Source: Stentor coeruleus
Lineage: Eukaryota; Ciliophora; Heterotrichea; Heterotrichida; Stentoridae
Direction of reading: 5' to 3'
Length of the DNA stretch: 64,000 nt
NCBI GenBank assembly: GCA_001970955.1
Contig: MPUH01000017.1
Coordinates: 62,001 to 126,000, forward strand
The position numbers and the translations under genes are program-made. Below, piece after piece: positions 10,826 through 20,586 of this stretch. The notes beneath the pieces were generated by a model. That model was not told the origin of the DNA, did not search any database, and saw nothing but the letters and a program-made list of their open reading frames with translations. Position 1 is the first letter of the stretch. Every line of letters begins with the position of its first letter.

Positions 10826-11206
10826 TTACGAAATTGAATTTCCTCTAGCATGCAATGAATGTTTATCTTGAGATGGAGACCATGTAAACATTGAATGGGT
10901 CTTATTTAGATATACAAATGGAGGTCCAGTTTGACTAGTTAGAGGACGAGAGCATTTATCACTTTGTTTTTCAACAACAGAAAATTTCATTCTAGGTATT
11001 GTACTTTTGTATTTATGCTTTTTAAACCCATAGACTGGGGAATTTAGCACAAGGTTTTTTATTCGAGAAAGTTTGGCTATTTTTGCGTCAATGCTTTTAT
11101 GTTCTAATTTTCTACGAGGGAATTTTAATTTGTGATAAGGATGAGTATAGATAGGAGGCAAGGCTGCTGAAATTTCTAATAGCTGAAGGCAGAGATCTTT
11201 ATCCAT
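10826..11206 (-). CDS. Small basic hypothetical protein
   Basis: 126 residues, one exon, starting MDKDLCLQLLEISAALPPIY. It is rich in Lys, Arg, Ser and Pro with no membrane segment and no recognised domain. Its base composition is markedly less AT-rich than the flanks and its codon use resembles the neighbouring genes, which is the main evidence that it is real. It could be a small cytoskeleton-associated protein, but nothing in the sequence shows this. Confidence 0.55.
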   Translation of the reverse strand: MDKDLCLQLLEISAALPPIYTHPYHKLKFPRRKLEHKSIDAKIAKLSRIKNLVLNSPVYGFKKHKYKSTIPRMKFSVVEKQSDKCSRPLTSQTGPPFVYLNKTHSMFTWSPSQDKHSLHARGNSIS

Positions 11207-11612
11207 TAGTGTTTATATAAAATATTTTAACTTTCATGCATTTTGGGGTTTTTGGTGTGTAGATTAGTTTGCTTTCTCTTATGTCATCCCAAAGCCTTAG
11301 GAAAATATTAAAATAGCAAATAATATTCATCTTGACAACAATGTAAATTATCATTTTTCTATAACATTCTATGAAATATCTTAGTCTCTTAAAACTCTTT
11401 TAACAGTTTTTATCCATATAAACAATCAATAAAAACTATGATATAATTTAAAATCAACAAAAACTTCGGTTTACAACCCATAAATCATTATCTAAATTTT
11501 CCCACATAAACAGCATAAATTATTACTTATAAAATACAAAAATATAAAATGTAGTAAAAATGTAGTAAAAATACATATAAAATATGATTTAATCTATAAT
11601 TTAATTATCTAT
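11207..11612. other. Intergenic region between divergent genes
   Basis: This probable shared promoter region lies between the small hypothetical gene (-) and the UBA/RING gene (+). It is very AT-rich just before the RING start codon, with a small direct repeat of ATGTAGTAAAA near 11549-11570. No other feature is seen. Confidence 0.6.
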
Positions 11613-13691
11613 ATGATGAATTCCAATCTTTTTTATGAACTTGAGTTTTTAGGTTTTGATCCTTTGTGTATTAGAGAAACTCTAAGAGTTTGCAATGATT
11701 TCGACACCGCTTTATCTATGCTAAACTCAAACAAAGTCATTAAAATTGAATCCCAGCTAATTATTCAAGGTGTACCAAAAAGACTAGCTAAAAAACTTGC
11801 TTTATCATTCCAATCAACTGAAGAAGCTATGAGAAAATATGAAGAATATTTACCTGTTTCACAAATGATAAGAGAAAAAGGATTGGAAATGGGATTTGAC
11901 ACTATACTAGTTGAAAGGGCGATTGATATGCTTTTACCTTTTGATTCTGCAATGCATTTTATTATTACTGAAGATCCAAATAATATTCCAATTGATTCAT
12001 TACAAAGCCTTCCCCATCGGACAATATCATATCAACCAGTACGACCACCAATGTTAAATCCTTATTCTATGAGTCAAAATCAGAATACTAATAGATTTAT
12101 GCCAAATCCAAATTTACCTAAACTTCCTAGTCCTAATTTTATACCTAAATGTACAAATCAACCCAATCCACCTATTGAAAATTATCCTCATCATTTGCCT
12201 AACCCTAATCCACCTTTTTATAATTTTGAACCTTCTAATCCTATTCCTAGTCTTCCAAAACCACCTATGCCAAGATCTCCACCAAATATTAGCATTCCAC
12301 AAATATATCCTAGAAATCAACATTTAAATTGTGATCCTTCAAGACAGCCAATGGCAAATTATCCCCAAAATTATAATTTTACGGATTTTAGAACAGAATC
12401 TTCTATGCAAAATAGGCTTGGACCACCAATGATGAATCAAGTAAGAGATCATTACTCAAGTGGGCCATCTAGCCCTGTAAATCAAATCTATAATAGTCCT
12501 AATCAAGTAAGAAATAATTACTCAAGTGGACCATCTAGCCCTGTAAATCAAATCTATAATAGTTCTGATCAAGTAAGAAATCATTACTCAAGTGGACCAT
12601 CTAGCCCTGTAAATCAAATCTATCATAGTCCTAATCAAGGACTGGGATATTTAAATAGGGATAGTCCTCCTTTTAGGATGCAAAATCCCTATGAAAATCC
12701 TCCATTCCCACCTGTAAATTATCCATCTTCAGTCCCTAATCCTCTTCCACCTCCTCCTCCCTTTCCTCCTTTTTACCAACCACAACCCATCCCTAACACC
12801 TTTCCATCTATTCCAAATACTCTCTCTTCACGAAACAGTAATCCTAATATTTATACACCAGTTATAACCCTAGGAAACCAAGAAATTGAAGATCCCTATA
12901 ATCATCTAGATAGTGTTGAGTCAATAAGAATCTCACACAAAAATCAACCCATACCTCAACCTAATATGCCTTCAAGCCCAAAAAATCAAATCCCTCCAAA
13001 CTTTTCATCAAATAGTAATACTTTTATCCCTCAGCCTGAAATACCTTTAAACCCTCAGCCTCCAATTCCAAACTATCATTCAAACTTTTCATCATATAAC
13101 AATAGTATTAATATCCCACCTATATCAAACTTACCATCTAATCATATACAAAATCCTAATTATCCACAATATGAAATTTATGATTCATCAGTTAGTATAA
13201 GACTTAATAATAACAATAATCAACCAACAGAAATTAATTTACAACGTGAACACCTAGGGAGAAATTTTGAAGAAGCTTATGAAAACCTAACAATCCATAG
13301 AACTATAAGAACACTTAATCAACGTGGTGTTGACTTACCATATCCAGACCTAGAAAGTAATCCTCAAATGTCTGATTTTCTAAGATTAGATATTATGCTC
13401 AATGATTTATATGAAAGAAATTTCCTGCTAGATTTGCTTAGAGTTTTGTTTCAACCTCAAGGCCTTAGTGAAGAAAGTATAAAAAAGTTTCCTAAGGAAG
13501 TTTATAAAAAATCTTTGAATCTTAATAGTGATACTTGTGTTATATGCTATGATGATTTTGAAGAAGGTGTTGAAATATATATACTAACTTGTCATCATCC
13601 TTTTCATTCTGAGTGTATAGCTAAATGGTTACAAGGGAGCACAAAATGTCCATTATGCAAGCATGATTTAAGTGAGAATAATGGAGAATAA
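11613..13691 (+). CDS. RING-H2 E3 ubiquitin ligase with UBA-like N-terminus and Pro/Asn-rich linker
   Basis: 692 residues, one exon. The first ~120 residues contain UBA-like helical triplets: FYELEFLGFDPLCIRETLRV near residue 6 and IREKGLEMGFDTILVERAID near residue 89, with a weaker one between. A ~470-residue Pro/Asn/Ser-rich linker follows and includes three 22-residue repeats (12438-12635). The C-terminus is a complete RING-H2: C642, C645, C660, H662, H665, C668, C679, C682. The RING recruits an E2 enzyme; the UBA modules would bind ubiquitin or a ubiquitin-like partner. The 3' end of this gene (13607 onward) is duplicated after a single N at 13753, an apparent assembly artefact that does not alter the protein. 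Confidence 0.88.
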   Translation: MMNSNLFYELEFLGFDPLCIRETLRVCNDFDTALSMLNSNKVIKIESQLIIQGVPKRLAKKLALSFQSTEEAMRKYEEYLPVSQMIREKGLEMGFDTILVERAIDMLLPFDSAMHFIITEDPNNIPIDSLQSLPHRTISYQPVRPPMLNPYSMSQNQNTNRFMPNPNLPKLPSPNFIPKCTNQPNPPIENYPHHLPNPNPPFYNFEPSNPIPSLPKPPMPRSPPNISIPQIYPRNQHLNCDPSRQPMANYPQNYNFTDFRTESSMQNRLGPPMMNQVRDHYSSGPSSPVNQIYNSPNQVRNNYSSGPSSPVNQIYNSSDQVRNHYSSGPSSPVNQIYHSPNQGLGYLNRDSPPFRMQNPYENPPFPPVNYPSSVPNPLPPPPPFPPFYQPQPIPNTFPSIPNTLSSRNSNPNIYTPVITLGNQEIEDPYNHLDSVESIRISHKNQPIPQPNMPSSPKNQIPPNFSSNSNTFIPQPEIPLNPQPPIPNYHSNFSSYNNSINIPPISNLPSNHIQNPNYPQYEIYDSSVSIRLNNNNNQPTEINLQREHLGRNFEEAYENLTIHRTIRTLNQRGVDLPYPDLESNPQMSDFLRLDIMLNDLYERNFLLDLLRVLFQPQGLSEESIKKFPKEVYKKSLNLNSDTCVICYDDFEEGVEIYILTCHHPFHSECIAKWLQGSTKCPLCKHDLSENNGE
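12438..12635 (+). repeat. Three in-frame 66-bp repeats inside the RING gene
   Basis: Three consecutive 66-bp units start at 12438, 12504 and 12570. They encode QVR(D/N)(H/N)YSSGPSSPVNQIY plus a short tail. The copies differ at only a few positions, so the expansion is fairly recent. Because 66 is a multiple of three, copy-number change keeps the frame. SSP motifs could be phosphorylation sites. Confidence 0.9.
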
Positions 13692-13867
13692 TTTTTTAGT
13701 AAATTTAAACTAGATTACTAACTTCTCTTTACTTCCTATATTTTTTTTTAACNTTCTGAGTGTATAGCTAAATGGTTACAAGGGAGCACAAAATGTCCAT
13801 TATGCAAGCATGATTTAAGTGAGAATAATGGAGAATAATTTTTTAGTAAATTTAAACTAGATTACTA
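13607..13867. repeat. 114-bp exact duplication flanking a single N (assembly join)
   Basis: 13607-13720 is repeated without change at 13754-13867, offset 147, with one N at 13753. The copy carries the last ~80 bp of the RING gene plus its downstream flank. This is the expected result of joining two contig ends that overlap but were not merged. Collapsing it would place the RING gene and the chitin synthase gene tail to tail with a short gap. Confidence 0.85.
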
Positions 13868-15900
13868 TCTTCATCTTGATTTTTTTCTTTGGACCTACAA
13901 TTTGAACACGCTTCACTAAAAACATAAATAATTCCACCAATAAAACGGATATATAATGCTGAAAGCCCACATAAACCTACAATATAGATGTATAAACTAT
14001 ATGAATTCTTGCTAGCATCAGCTGCATCGAGAAAATATGAAAAATACCCATTGCATAAGGCCCAAAGTAAAACCCAAACCATACGGAATTTCTCGAAATC
14101 ATCCATTTTATCACGTTCGTCTTGTGTCAAATCACCTGGACGGTTCCCCCATGTGCAGTCATGGATATTACAGATTGCATAAATAGTAAATATGTTCAAA
14201 TAAGTTGGTGTTGCTAATATAAACTGTAAACAGCCTAGAGAAACTTCCCAAATTGTATTATTCAATAAAAGGATTAAAACAAACCCAGATATTGTTAAAC
14301 TCACAGGCACCCATATTGCAGTTGCATTTAGGTTTTTAAAAAACAGATAAACAACAAATATTATAAAGACAAGCATGTAAATTGAAAAGACTGAACTAAC
14401 AAACTTTAAGGTTGTTTCTATATCTTTGCTATTGCTTCCCAAACTGAGGATAATTGTAAGAATAAGTAAAAGTAAATAAAATGTTATGATCATATCCCCA
14501 ACTCCACTTCTCTGGCCTGGGGTAACTGTTGATGTGAGTTGCATTCTTAAACATATCGACAATGCCAAATAAAACCCCCCAACCATAATAAAAGAATAAA
14601 GAGCGTTGATTACATAATAAAATAATTGAAATGTAAAAACGGCTTTTCTACAACAATGATGTTCTGATTTCCATATACGATTCCAATGACGCATAGAATT
14701 CAACAAAGCAAACCAAGATCCATTTATCCAACGTCGCCGCTGTGTTAAAAGACTTGCAAAATCTTGAGGAGGATCAGTAGTAGCTTTAGATTTACTAACA
14801 TACTTGAGTACATAATCCTTGTAGCTTACCAAAGCTAAACAAAGTACTCTATCTTCAGCTAGATATATATTAGCATGATAGCAATCCATTGACCATGGTT
14901 TTTTCAAAGACAAAAAGTAGTCGCCCCATAATGGACCATCTGGATCATTAATTCCTAAAGTTTCAAGCCTGTATCCACTAAAAGCTCCAGGTAAAACAGT
15001 AATAAACCCAAAAGTACTTTCAAGAGCTTTATCTAATATATGTGAAAACTTATATTCAACTTTTTGAGCATAGCATAATACATCAAAAATTGAGTCTTTA
15101 TCATTTTTTGGTATAATTTCTCCACAAACTCCAGCTACTTTAGGATTATTGCGCATAGCTTTATAAAGGTAAAATAAAGAATTTTCTTCAGGTACAGTTC
15201 CTGCATCTATAAGCATACAGTATTCTGGATTTAAAGCTTTACAAAAACCCCCGAAATACCACAAATGGCTGTTTAGCTTTCTTTTATTTTGTTGCTTAAC
15301 ACAAAAATACACAGGCATTTTTCCAGAAATTTCTCTTGGGTAGAATACATGTGCGAATTCAGCTTTTTTTTTGACTGATTCTATATTGTTTCGAATATTT
15401 TCATTGTTTTCACTTGTGTTTTGGGTTTCAAATTCATAACCGTATTCTATTTCATAGTCTAAAAGTTTATTTATGTCATGTCTATTTGGTTCATCGGAGA
15501 TATTAAGTTCTCTGTAGATATCTTTTAGATTAAAATACTTAGAATATTTTTTTTCTATTTCATCAGTTTCAATCGATTTCACAAATGGTCTTATTCCATC
15601 AGCAATCACTATAACTGCCATTTCGTTTTCAAGTTTGTTGCAATAATTTTTTTCTATTGCGTCAAGAGTCATTTTTAAGAGATTATAAGGCTCATTGTAC
15701 ATAGTCACAACAACAAGGAATTTGTGACGATTTCTAAGATCATCATTACTTAGTCCATTGTAAAATTGTATATCATCTCCATTTCGATCTACAAGGCCTT
15801 TAGCAATTTTAATACCCTCAACTGGTTTTTCTTTTCCAGGAATGAATTCTCTAAAAAAGGTTTGGTTGAGGATAACACATTTGTAATTTAAGTCTTCCAT
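13852..15900 (-). CDS. Chitin synthase (GT2 family)
   Basis: 682 residues, one exon. The GT2 chitin-synthase signature is complete: VVTMYNEP (residues 64-71), the DAGT metal/UDP-binding site (232-235), LPGAFSGYR (303-311), the acceptor/catalytic LAED (347-350) and QRRRW (387-391). After residue ~420 come about seven hydrophobic segments forming the C-terminal transmembrane region and chitin channel. The enzyme would transfer GlcNAc from UDP-GlcNAc to a growing beta-1,4 chain at a membrane. Chitin is known from cyst walls and loricae of some ciliates. The protein is short compared with fungal enzymes and lacks myosin or long N-terminal extensions. The stop codon lies inside the duplicated 114-bp segment, but its reading is unaffected. 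Confidence 0.92.
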   Translation of the reverse strand: MEDLNYKCVILNQTFFREFIPGKEKPVEGIKIAKGLVDRNGDDIQFYNGLSNDDLRNRHKFLVVVTMYNEPYNLLKMTLDAIEKNYCNKLENEMAVIVIADGIRPFVKSIETDEIEKKYSKYFNLKDIYRELNISDEPNRHDINKLLDYEIEYGYEFETQNTSENNENIRNNIESVKKKAEFAHVFYPREISGKMPVYFCVKQQNKRKLNSHLWYFGGFCKALNPEYCMLIDAGTVPEENSLFYLYKAMRNNPKVAGVCGEIIPKNDKDSIFDVLCYAQKVEYKFSHILDKALESTFGFITVLPGAFSGYRLETLGINDPDGPLWGDYFLSLKKPWSMDCYHANIYLAEDRVLCLALVSYKDYVLKYVSKSKATTDPPQDFASLLTQRRRWINGSWFALLNSMRHWNRIWKSEHHCCRKAVFTFQLFYYVINALYSFIMVGGFYLALSICLRMQLTSTVTPGQRSGVGDMIITFYLLLLILTIILSLGSNSKDIETTLKFVSSVFSIYMLVFIIFVVYLFFKNLNATAIWVPVSLTISGFVLILLLNNTIWEVSLGCLQFILATPTYLNIFTIYAICNIHDCTWGNRPGDLTQDERDKMDDFEKFRMVWVLLWALCNGYFSYFLDAADASKNSYSLYIYIVGLCGLSALYIRFIGGIIYVFSEACSNCRSKEKNQDEDSNLV

Positions 15901-16432
15901 TTATTTTATAATTATTTCATTTTTGAAGGAAAATATATAAAATGCTTTGATAATTGGGTTTTTGTATATTTTATGATGATTTGAAGAAAGTATTGGGATT
16001 ATTGTTCATTTTTAGAATATATGCAAAAATAATACAAATATAGTCAAAGAATAAGTAATAATTTGTCTAGAAATTTTATATTTATGGAAAATCTATTTAA
16101 TAATTTTTTAGTTTTGAATGTTTAGGTTCCTTTGATTATATTTTAATTAAAAAATAAACACTTCATAGAGTTCTGCATTAAAAATATACATCAAGTAATC
16201 TAATGTATTTCCCTTAATATTCTAAACTTTTTGATTCTGTTTTCCTAGTAATAATTTAATATTTAAACTTTTTGATTCTGTTTTCCTAGTAATAATTTAA
16301 TATAATAATATTACTTATAATATAGATATGTATTACACTCATTTCATCAAATTTTCCTTAGAGTTTTGCAAATGAATAAACATATTTTTATATTTTAGCT
16401 AAATATTTCATTAAAACATTTAAAATAATTAT
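15901..16432. other. Intergenic region with a 41-bp tandem repeat
   Basis: This is the 5' flank of the chitin synthase gene (plus strand G-rich) passing into the 3' flank of the next minus-strand gene. It contains the tandem repeat at 16223-16304 and otherwise nothing I can support. Confidence 0.6.
16223..16304. repeat. Two-copy tandem repeat, 41-bp period
   Basis: The unit TAAACTTTTTGATTCTGTTT plus 21 bases occurs at 16223 and again at 16264 with near identity. It is noncoding and is probably replication slippage. Confidence 0.85.
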
Positions 16433-17416
16433 TTATATAAAGCTGTTGAAAAAACCAGAGGTATTGTTAATGAATTGTATAGATTTAGAAACAAGAGGAC
16501 GAGTTTCTCGTGGGGATAGTTTTTTGCGAGATAAATTGAGTTTTGATATAAATGGAGAGAAATCTGAATTACTATCTCTAACTTTTGAATCAGTTCCAGA
16601 CGCTGGCATTCTTGAAGTAAAATTAACTCTTGAAAAGTAATTTTTAGATGATTTGTTAGTTGGAGCACGGATTTTTATAGTACCATTATATTCGTCTATG
16701 TAATTTTGAAGTTTTTCATGCACCCTAAGTTTTAGTACTGGATGAAAAATAATATCTTTCGCATTTTTCAATTCATTTTGCAAAAGTTCTATAATACTAT
16801 TATTAGCATTGCATTTTCCCTCAGCTACTTCAAGTTCTTTAATTTTAATCATTTTATAATCCTCTAGTTCTTTCTTAAGCTTCATATTTTCAGCTTTACC
16901 TTGAGCAATTTTCTGATTCCCTTCAAAATCAAAGTTTTTAGCTTCTTCCTCATTAGAAACAATTTTATTTTCCAAAGTTATATTAAGTTCTTCAATTTTT
17001 TTATTAGTACTTTCTGTTGTCATTCTATATGATTTTATAGCTTCTTTTAAAGCTTCAATTTTTAGTCTTACTAATCCTATATCTTTGTGCAAATTTTTAA
17101 TATTTGTCCTAATTTTCTCAGGATTTTCTTCAATTGGACAGTATAGGGTATTACATAGTCGATTTTGAGCAATTTTTAATTCTGTGTCTATTAAATAGTT
17201 GGATATATAAGATATGCTGTTTTGCATGCTAGTAATTTCTTTTTTCATTCTTTCATTTTCAGTCTGTTTAATCACAACTTCGAATTGGAAGCTTTTTTGG
17301 ATTTCAACAAGGGCTTGCTGTATGAGTTCACGAGTTTCTTTTCGCTCCTTGCTTGCTGCTATTTCTGCTTCATGTTTACCCTCCTTTCTTAGATCTTTTA
17401 TTGTCTTTTTTAGCAT
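16433..17416 (-). CDS. Coiled-coil protein of unknown function
   Basis: 327 residues from the first in-frame ATG (complement of 17414-17416, MLKKTIKDLRKEGKHEAEIA). The frame stays open for 16 further codons upstream, to about 17464, but without an ATG; an unseen 5' micro-exon is possible. Residues ~1-220 are Lys/Glu-rich with continuous heptads, a long coiled coil. The last ~100 residues are Ser/Arg/Pro-rich and disordered-looking. No named family is evident; the layout is typical of cytoskeletal or basal-body proteins. It follows the amidinotransferase gene on the same strand by about 120 bp. Confidence 0.65.
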   Translation of the reverse strand: MLKKTIKDLRKEGKHEAEIAASKERKETRELIQQALVEIQKSFQFEVVIKQTENERMKKEITSMQNSISYISNYLIDTELKIAQNRLCNTLYCPIEENPEKIRTNIKNLHKDIGLVRLKIEALKEAIKSYRMTTESTNKKIEELNITLENKIVSNEEEAKNFDFEGNQKIAQGKAENMKLKKELEDYKMIKIKELEVAEGKCNANNSIIELLQNELKNAKDIIFHPVLKLRVHEKLQNYIDEYNGTIKIRAPTNKSSKNYFSRVNFTSRMPASGTDSKVRDSNSDFSPFISKLNLSRKKLSPRETRPLVSKSIQFINNTSGFFNSFI

Positions 17417-17537
17417 CTGAATTTTAATAGGATGAATTTGTAAAGCTCCTATTGTTAAAATCACTTGAAAGCTGGTGTATTTAAAATTTCATCATAAAGT
17501 AAAAAATTAACCTATATAGTAATAAATGCTTAACTAA

Positions 17538-18448
17538 TTAGAATAATTTTCCTAGCATACATTGAGTTGATCCACCTCCAATATCTTCAATATCGCCGAT
17601 ATCTATGTACTCAATTCTGCAATCAAGATTAAGTATTCCTTCAGCCTTTTTACTAATAAACGCTATTTCTTCATTAAACTTCGGACTAAAAAGAACTTCA
17701 ACATTTCCTGCAAATTTCTTTGTATCATCATGTGAAATCTCGCAAATCTTGTAATCAGTGAGAGATGAAATAACTTTTTCTCTTGATTCTTCTTCGATAG
17801 ATGAAATGTTGATAATAGCAGTTAATGGCGTAAATGAAAGGACAACATTTGTATGATAGATAGGGAAATTATTTGTATCAAAACTTCTAAATGTTACCCC
17901 TTTCCAAACATGAGAACTTATACCATTAATAGCACTGATTAATTCATTGAGAACTACTTCTGATGATCTATCAGAAAGACTGAGGAAGATTTGATGATTT
18001 TTGCGGTCTATAGCCATGCTTCCTGTTCCTTCCAGGAATTTATTTTCTGACTCAAAGTAACTAAGATCAATGATGTTAGGATATTCTTGTCTAAGAATCG
18101 AAATAAATTCCTCACGTTTTTCAAGCCTACGAGTATTATGCTTCATAGGACAAATAACTAAAGTTTTTATATTTACATCAGGAGGTGCCAGTGTAGTAAA
18201 CCAATTATTCGCGAAAATACAATCTTTAGCCATAGGGTCTGGGTGTATCCAATGTGTGATATTAACACCAAAACTTTGTAATATTTCCTTATATCTAACA
18301 AACTGATCTAACCATTCAACCCTACTACATTTCTGCATAAAAGCATTATCACTCNCTGATCTAACCATTCAACCCTACTACATTTCTGCATAAAAGCATT
18401 ATCACTCCCAGTTTCTTCATTATATCCAAAATCAGTAGGTTGAATCAT
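17538..18448 (-). CDS. Amidinotransferase/arginine-deiminase-fold protein
   Basis: As printed the gene contains a single N (18355) and a 52-bp exact duplication. Removing one 53-base unit gives 858 nt, exactly 286 codons, and a clean 285-residue protein beginning MIQPTDFGYNEETGSDNAF. That N-terminus and the later FANNWFTT, ICPMKHNTRR, FLEGTGSMAIDR, YHTNVVLS, FAGNVEVLF and C-terminal GGGSTQCMLG match the family of arginine-deiminase-related amidinotransferases, with the catalytic His in YHTNV and the nucleophilic Cys at residue 279. Such enzymes act on guanidino groups (arginine, methylarginines or related compounds) through a covalent Cys adduct. The actual substrate cannot be read from the sequence. 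The divergent gene at 18544 starts only 95 bp away. Confidence 0.85.
18303..18407. repeat. 52-bp exact duplication flanking a single N (assembly join)
   Basis: 18303-18354 is repeated exactly at 18356-18407, with one N at 18355. It lies inside the amidinotransferase gene, and collapsing it restores an uninterrupted frame from a family-typical N-terminus. This proves that the duplication is not in the real gene. Confidence 0.93.
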
Positions 18449-18543
18449 AACTACTTTCCTACTAAACCTATCTCAAATAAAATCCTATATTTCCTCCAAA
18501 AATCAAAGATTTCCCATAATCCCTTAAAACCTAGACATAATAA

Positions 18544-19548
18544 ATGCTAACCCCAGATGATCTGTTAGATAAACTAATTGCCGACACTTTACAAAAAAAA
18601 CCTGTGAACTCAGAGCATTTTGCGATAATCCGCAAAGTAAAACCAGGAGAAAAGTTCTCAAAACACCCAGTCAACAATGAAAAAGATCAACATGTTCCAA
18701 TAAATCGTCGTATCCAAGACCTCATGCATAAGGTAGGTTTTTCATATGGACGTCTTAAAGAAAAAAACTGGGTGACAGATAAAAGCAATAAAATTACCAG
18801 AATGGTAGCACCTGGACCAATAATCAAAACATTGACAAAAGAATTACCGAAAATCCAATTTGATGATAAGTTTAAAGTTAAATATCCTCATGGGTTTAGT
18901 AAGCCAAGTTATGATAAACCTGTATATGATACAAGCAATTCTCATTCAGTTGATATAAAAAAACCTATGGAAACTTCTACACAAAGATACTTGTCACAAT
19001 CACCAAGTCAAAGACAGGCTAAAGAATATTTACAATTTCTTACAGCGATAACAAGTGAAGAAAAACGTGTTTTACAGACACAAATTGATAGTAAAAAACA
19101 GGATTTTAAAGAAGAATTAGTATTAAAAGTCCCTAGAGAGATTAAAACACTTAATAATAGAGGGGTTTTTAATACTGAACTTAATGAAATAAGAGCTAAT
19201 AGTATGTTGGATGTTAAACTGAAGAATCAGATGAAAATAAAATTAGAACCTATTGTTAGAAAAGTTAAAGCTGAAGTGCTAAGGGAGAAAATGCAAGATT
19301 ATAATAAAAAAACTGAGGAGATTGTTGATATGGAAGAACAAATGATTATGGAACAGGATAGGAAGATTAAACTTTTGAAGTATGTTGGGGAGACTATATC
19401 GAAAAATGTTGTGGAAGGGAAGGATAAGATGCTTTTGAGCACTATGTATAATTCTGATCATGATTGGAAAGATGCTTTGAATGAGTCGATTACAAAGATG
19501 AAAGCTAAATGCACTCCGAAGATTTATTATGAGATTGCTTATAGATAA
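18544..19548 (+). CDS. Hypothetical basic protein with helical C-terminal half
   Basis: 334 residues, one exon, starting MLTPDDLLDKLIADTLQKKP. The N-terminal ~140 residues are basic and Pro-containing without a recognised fold. Residues ~160-320 are charged and predicted helical, with stretches such as KTEEIVDMEEQMIMEQDRKI suggesting a coiled coil. I do not recognise a family. It is divergently paired with the amidinotransferase gene across 95 bp, so the two may share a promoter region. Confidence 0.65.
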   Translation: MLTPDDLLDKLIADTLQKKPVNSEHFAIIRKVKPGEKFSKHPVNNEKDQHVPINRRIQDLMHKVGFSYGRLKEKNWVTDKSNKITRMVAPGPIIKTLTKELPKIQFDDKFKVKYPHGFSKPSYDKPVYDTSNSHSVDIKKPMETSTQRYLSQSPSQRQAKEYLQFLTAITSEEKRVLQTQIDSKKQDFKEELVLKVPREIKTLNNRGVFNTELNEIRANSMLDVKLKNQMKIKLEPIVRKVKAEVLREKMQDYNKKTEEIVDMEEQMIMEQDRKIKLLKYVGETISKNVVEGKDKMLLSTMYNSDHDWKDALNESITKMKAKCTPKIYYEIAYR

Positions 19549-19863
19549 TGATAAGATGTATAGTTTTTTTTTAGGATTTTTTTTTTTGGATTAGTTTAGA
19601 TTATGTGGATAGGTGTTCGATAAGGCTAAGGATTATTTTTTTGATTTAAAGAGATTGGTTTAGATGGTAAATTTTTAGAGTTGGAATTGGATATTTTTAC
19701 ATCTAATTTACTACACACATAAACTAAATTATCATACTAAATAAACTTCTTCAATAATATTACATTTTCTATAAGTAGTCCAAAATACCTGTTTTCCTAA
19801 CCAAATAGCATCAAAAGGATAATTTTATAGATTACTACATATAATTTAATAATAAAAATAATT
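19549..19863. other. Intergenic region, nothing recognised
   Basis: This short spacer between two plus-strand genes is G/T-rich just after the upstream stop and then A/C/T-rich before the TFIIF beta start. No motif was supported. Confidence 0.6.
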
Positions 19864-20586
19864 ATGGACTGTGTGATGAGAGATTCAAACAAAGTAATGC
19901 TTGTAAAAATTCCAGAAGCTTTATATGAACAAATGAAAAGAGCTCCTGATACGACAGGCACATTATTTTTTGACCCAATCTCAAAAGCGATGAGATTCGA
20001 GTTTTCTGAAATAGGAGAAGAAACATTGAAATTCAAGGCTGAAATTAGTCCAGCAGACGATGATTTACATATATTCTCAGTGGATGGGGGTAGAAAAGCT
20101 GTACTTAAAGCTAAAGTTGCCTACAAAGGGAATCTTTTGCCTGAAAAGTCTTCAATTTTCGATAAGCAGAATCAGGAAATCATGAAAAAAATAAGTGATT
20201 ACTCAATCCAAACCTGTGATGCTAAAATCGACAATAAAAACCAAAAACGTATACTAAAACTTCATGATGATCACAAAAGCTATATCATGGCAAATAGTGA
20301 TCAAGCTCATCAAGCTAATATAAGGAAAAAATATAAAGAAAAACGTGTTAGGGGGGATCCTGAAAAGGTAAGAACAATGCTTTTCGAACTTTTTGGAGGA
20401 CAAAGTTACTGGAAAACAAAAGCCTTAGCTGATGAAACAAGCCAACCTGAAAGTTTTCTAAATGAAATCCTTCAAGAAATTGCTGATAAGGTCCCATCTG
20501 GACAATATAGAGGACATTGGAGACTAAAACCTCAATTCCGAGAAGCTGATGATAATGAGGAATCAGAACTTATTAGAAAAAATTAA
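19864..20586 (+). CDS. Transcription initiation factor IIF, beta subunit (RAP30)
   Basis: 240 residues, one exon. The C-terminal winged-helix domain (residues ~160-226) is unmistakable: KRVRGDPEKVRTMLFELFGG, then the ALADETSQPESFLNEIL helix pair and the closing W-x-LKPQFR. This is the TFIIF-beta DNA-binding domain pattern (KRxR...LFxLFE...QPxxxLKEIL...WxLKPEY). The N-terminal ~100 residues form the beta-rich dimerisation domain that pairs with TFIIF alpha. The factor recruits RNA polymerase II to the preinitiation complex. Its length is close to that of RAP30 (249 in human). It is a single-copy housekeeping gene in the usual sense; no alpha subunit lies in the window. Confidence 0.92.
   Translation: MDCVMRDSNKVMLVKIPEALYEQMKRAPDTTGTLFFDPISKAMRFEFSEIGEETLKFKAEISPADDDLHIFSVDGGRKAVLKAKVAYKGNLLPEKSSIFDKQNQEIMKKISDYSIQTCDAKIDNKNQKRILKLHDDHKSYIMANSDQAHQANIRKKYKEKRVRGDPEKVRTMLFELFGGQSYWKTKALADETSQPESFLNEILQEIADKVPSGQYRGHWRLKPQFREADDNEESELIRKN

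Noticed and set aside
16433-17464. A start at 17464 for the coiled-coil gene.
   Set aside because: The codon there is GTG, not ATG; the first in-frame ATG is at 17416.
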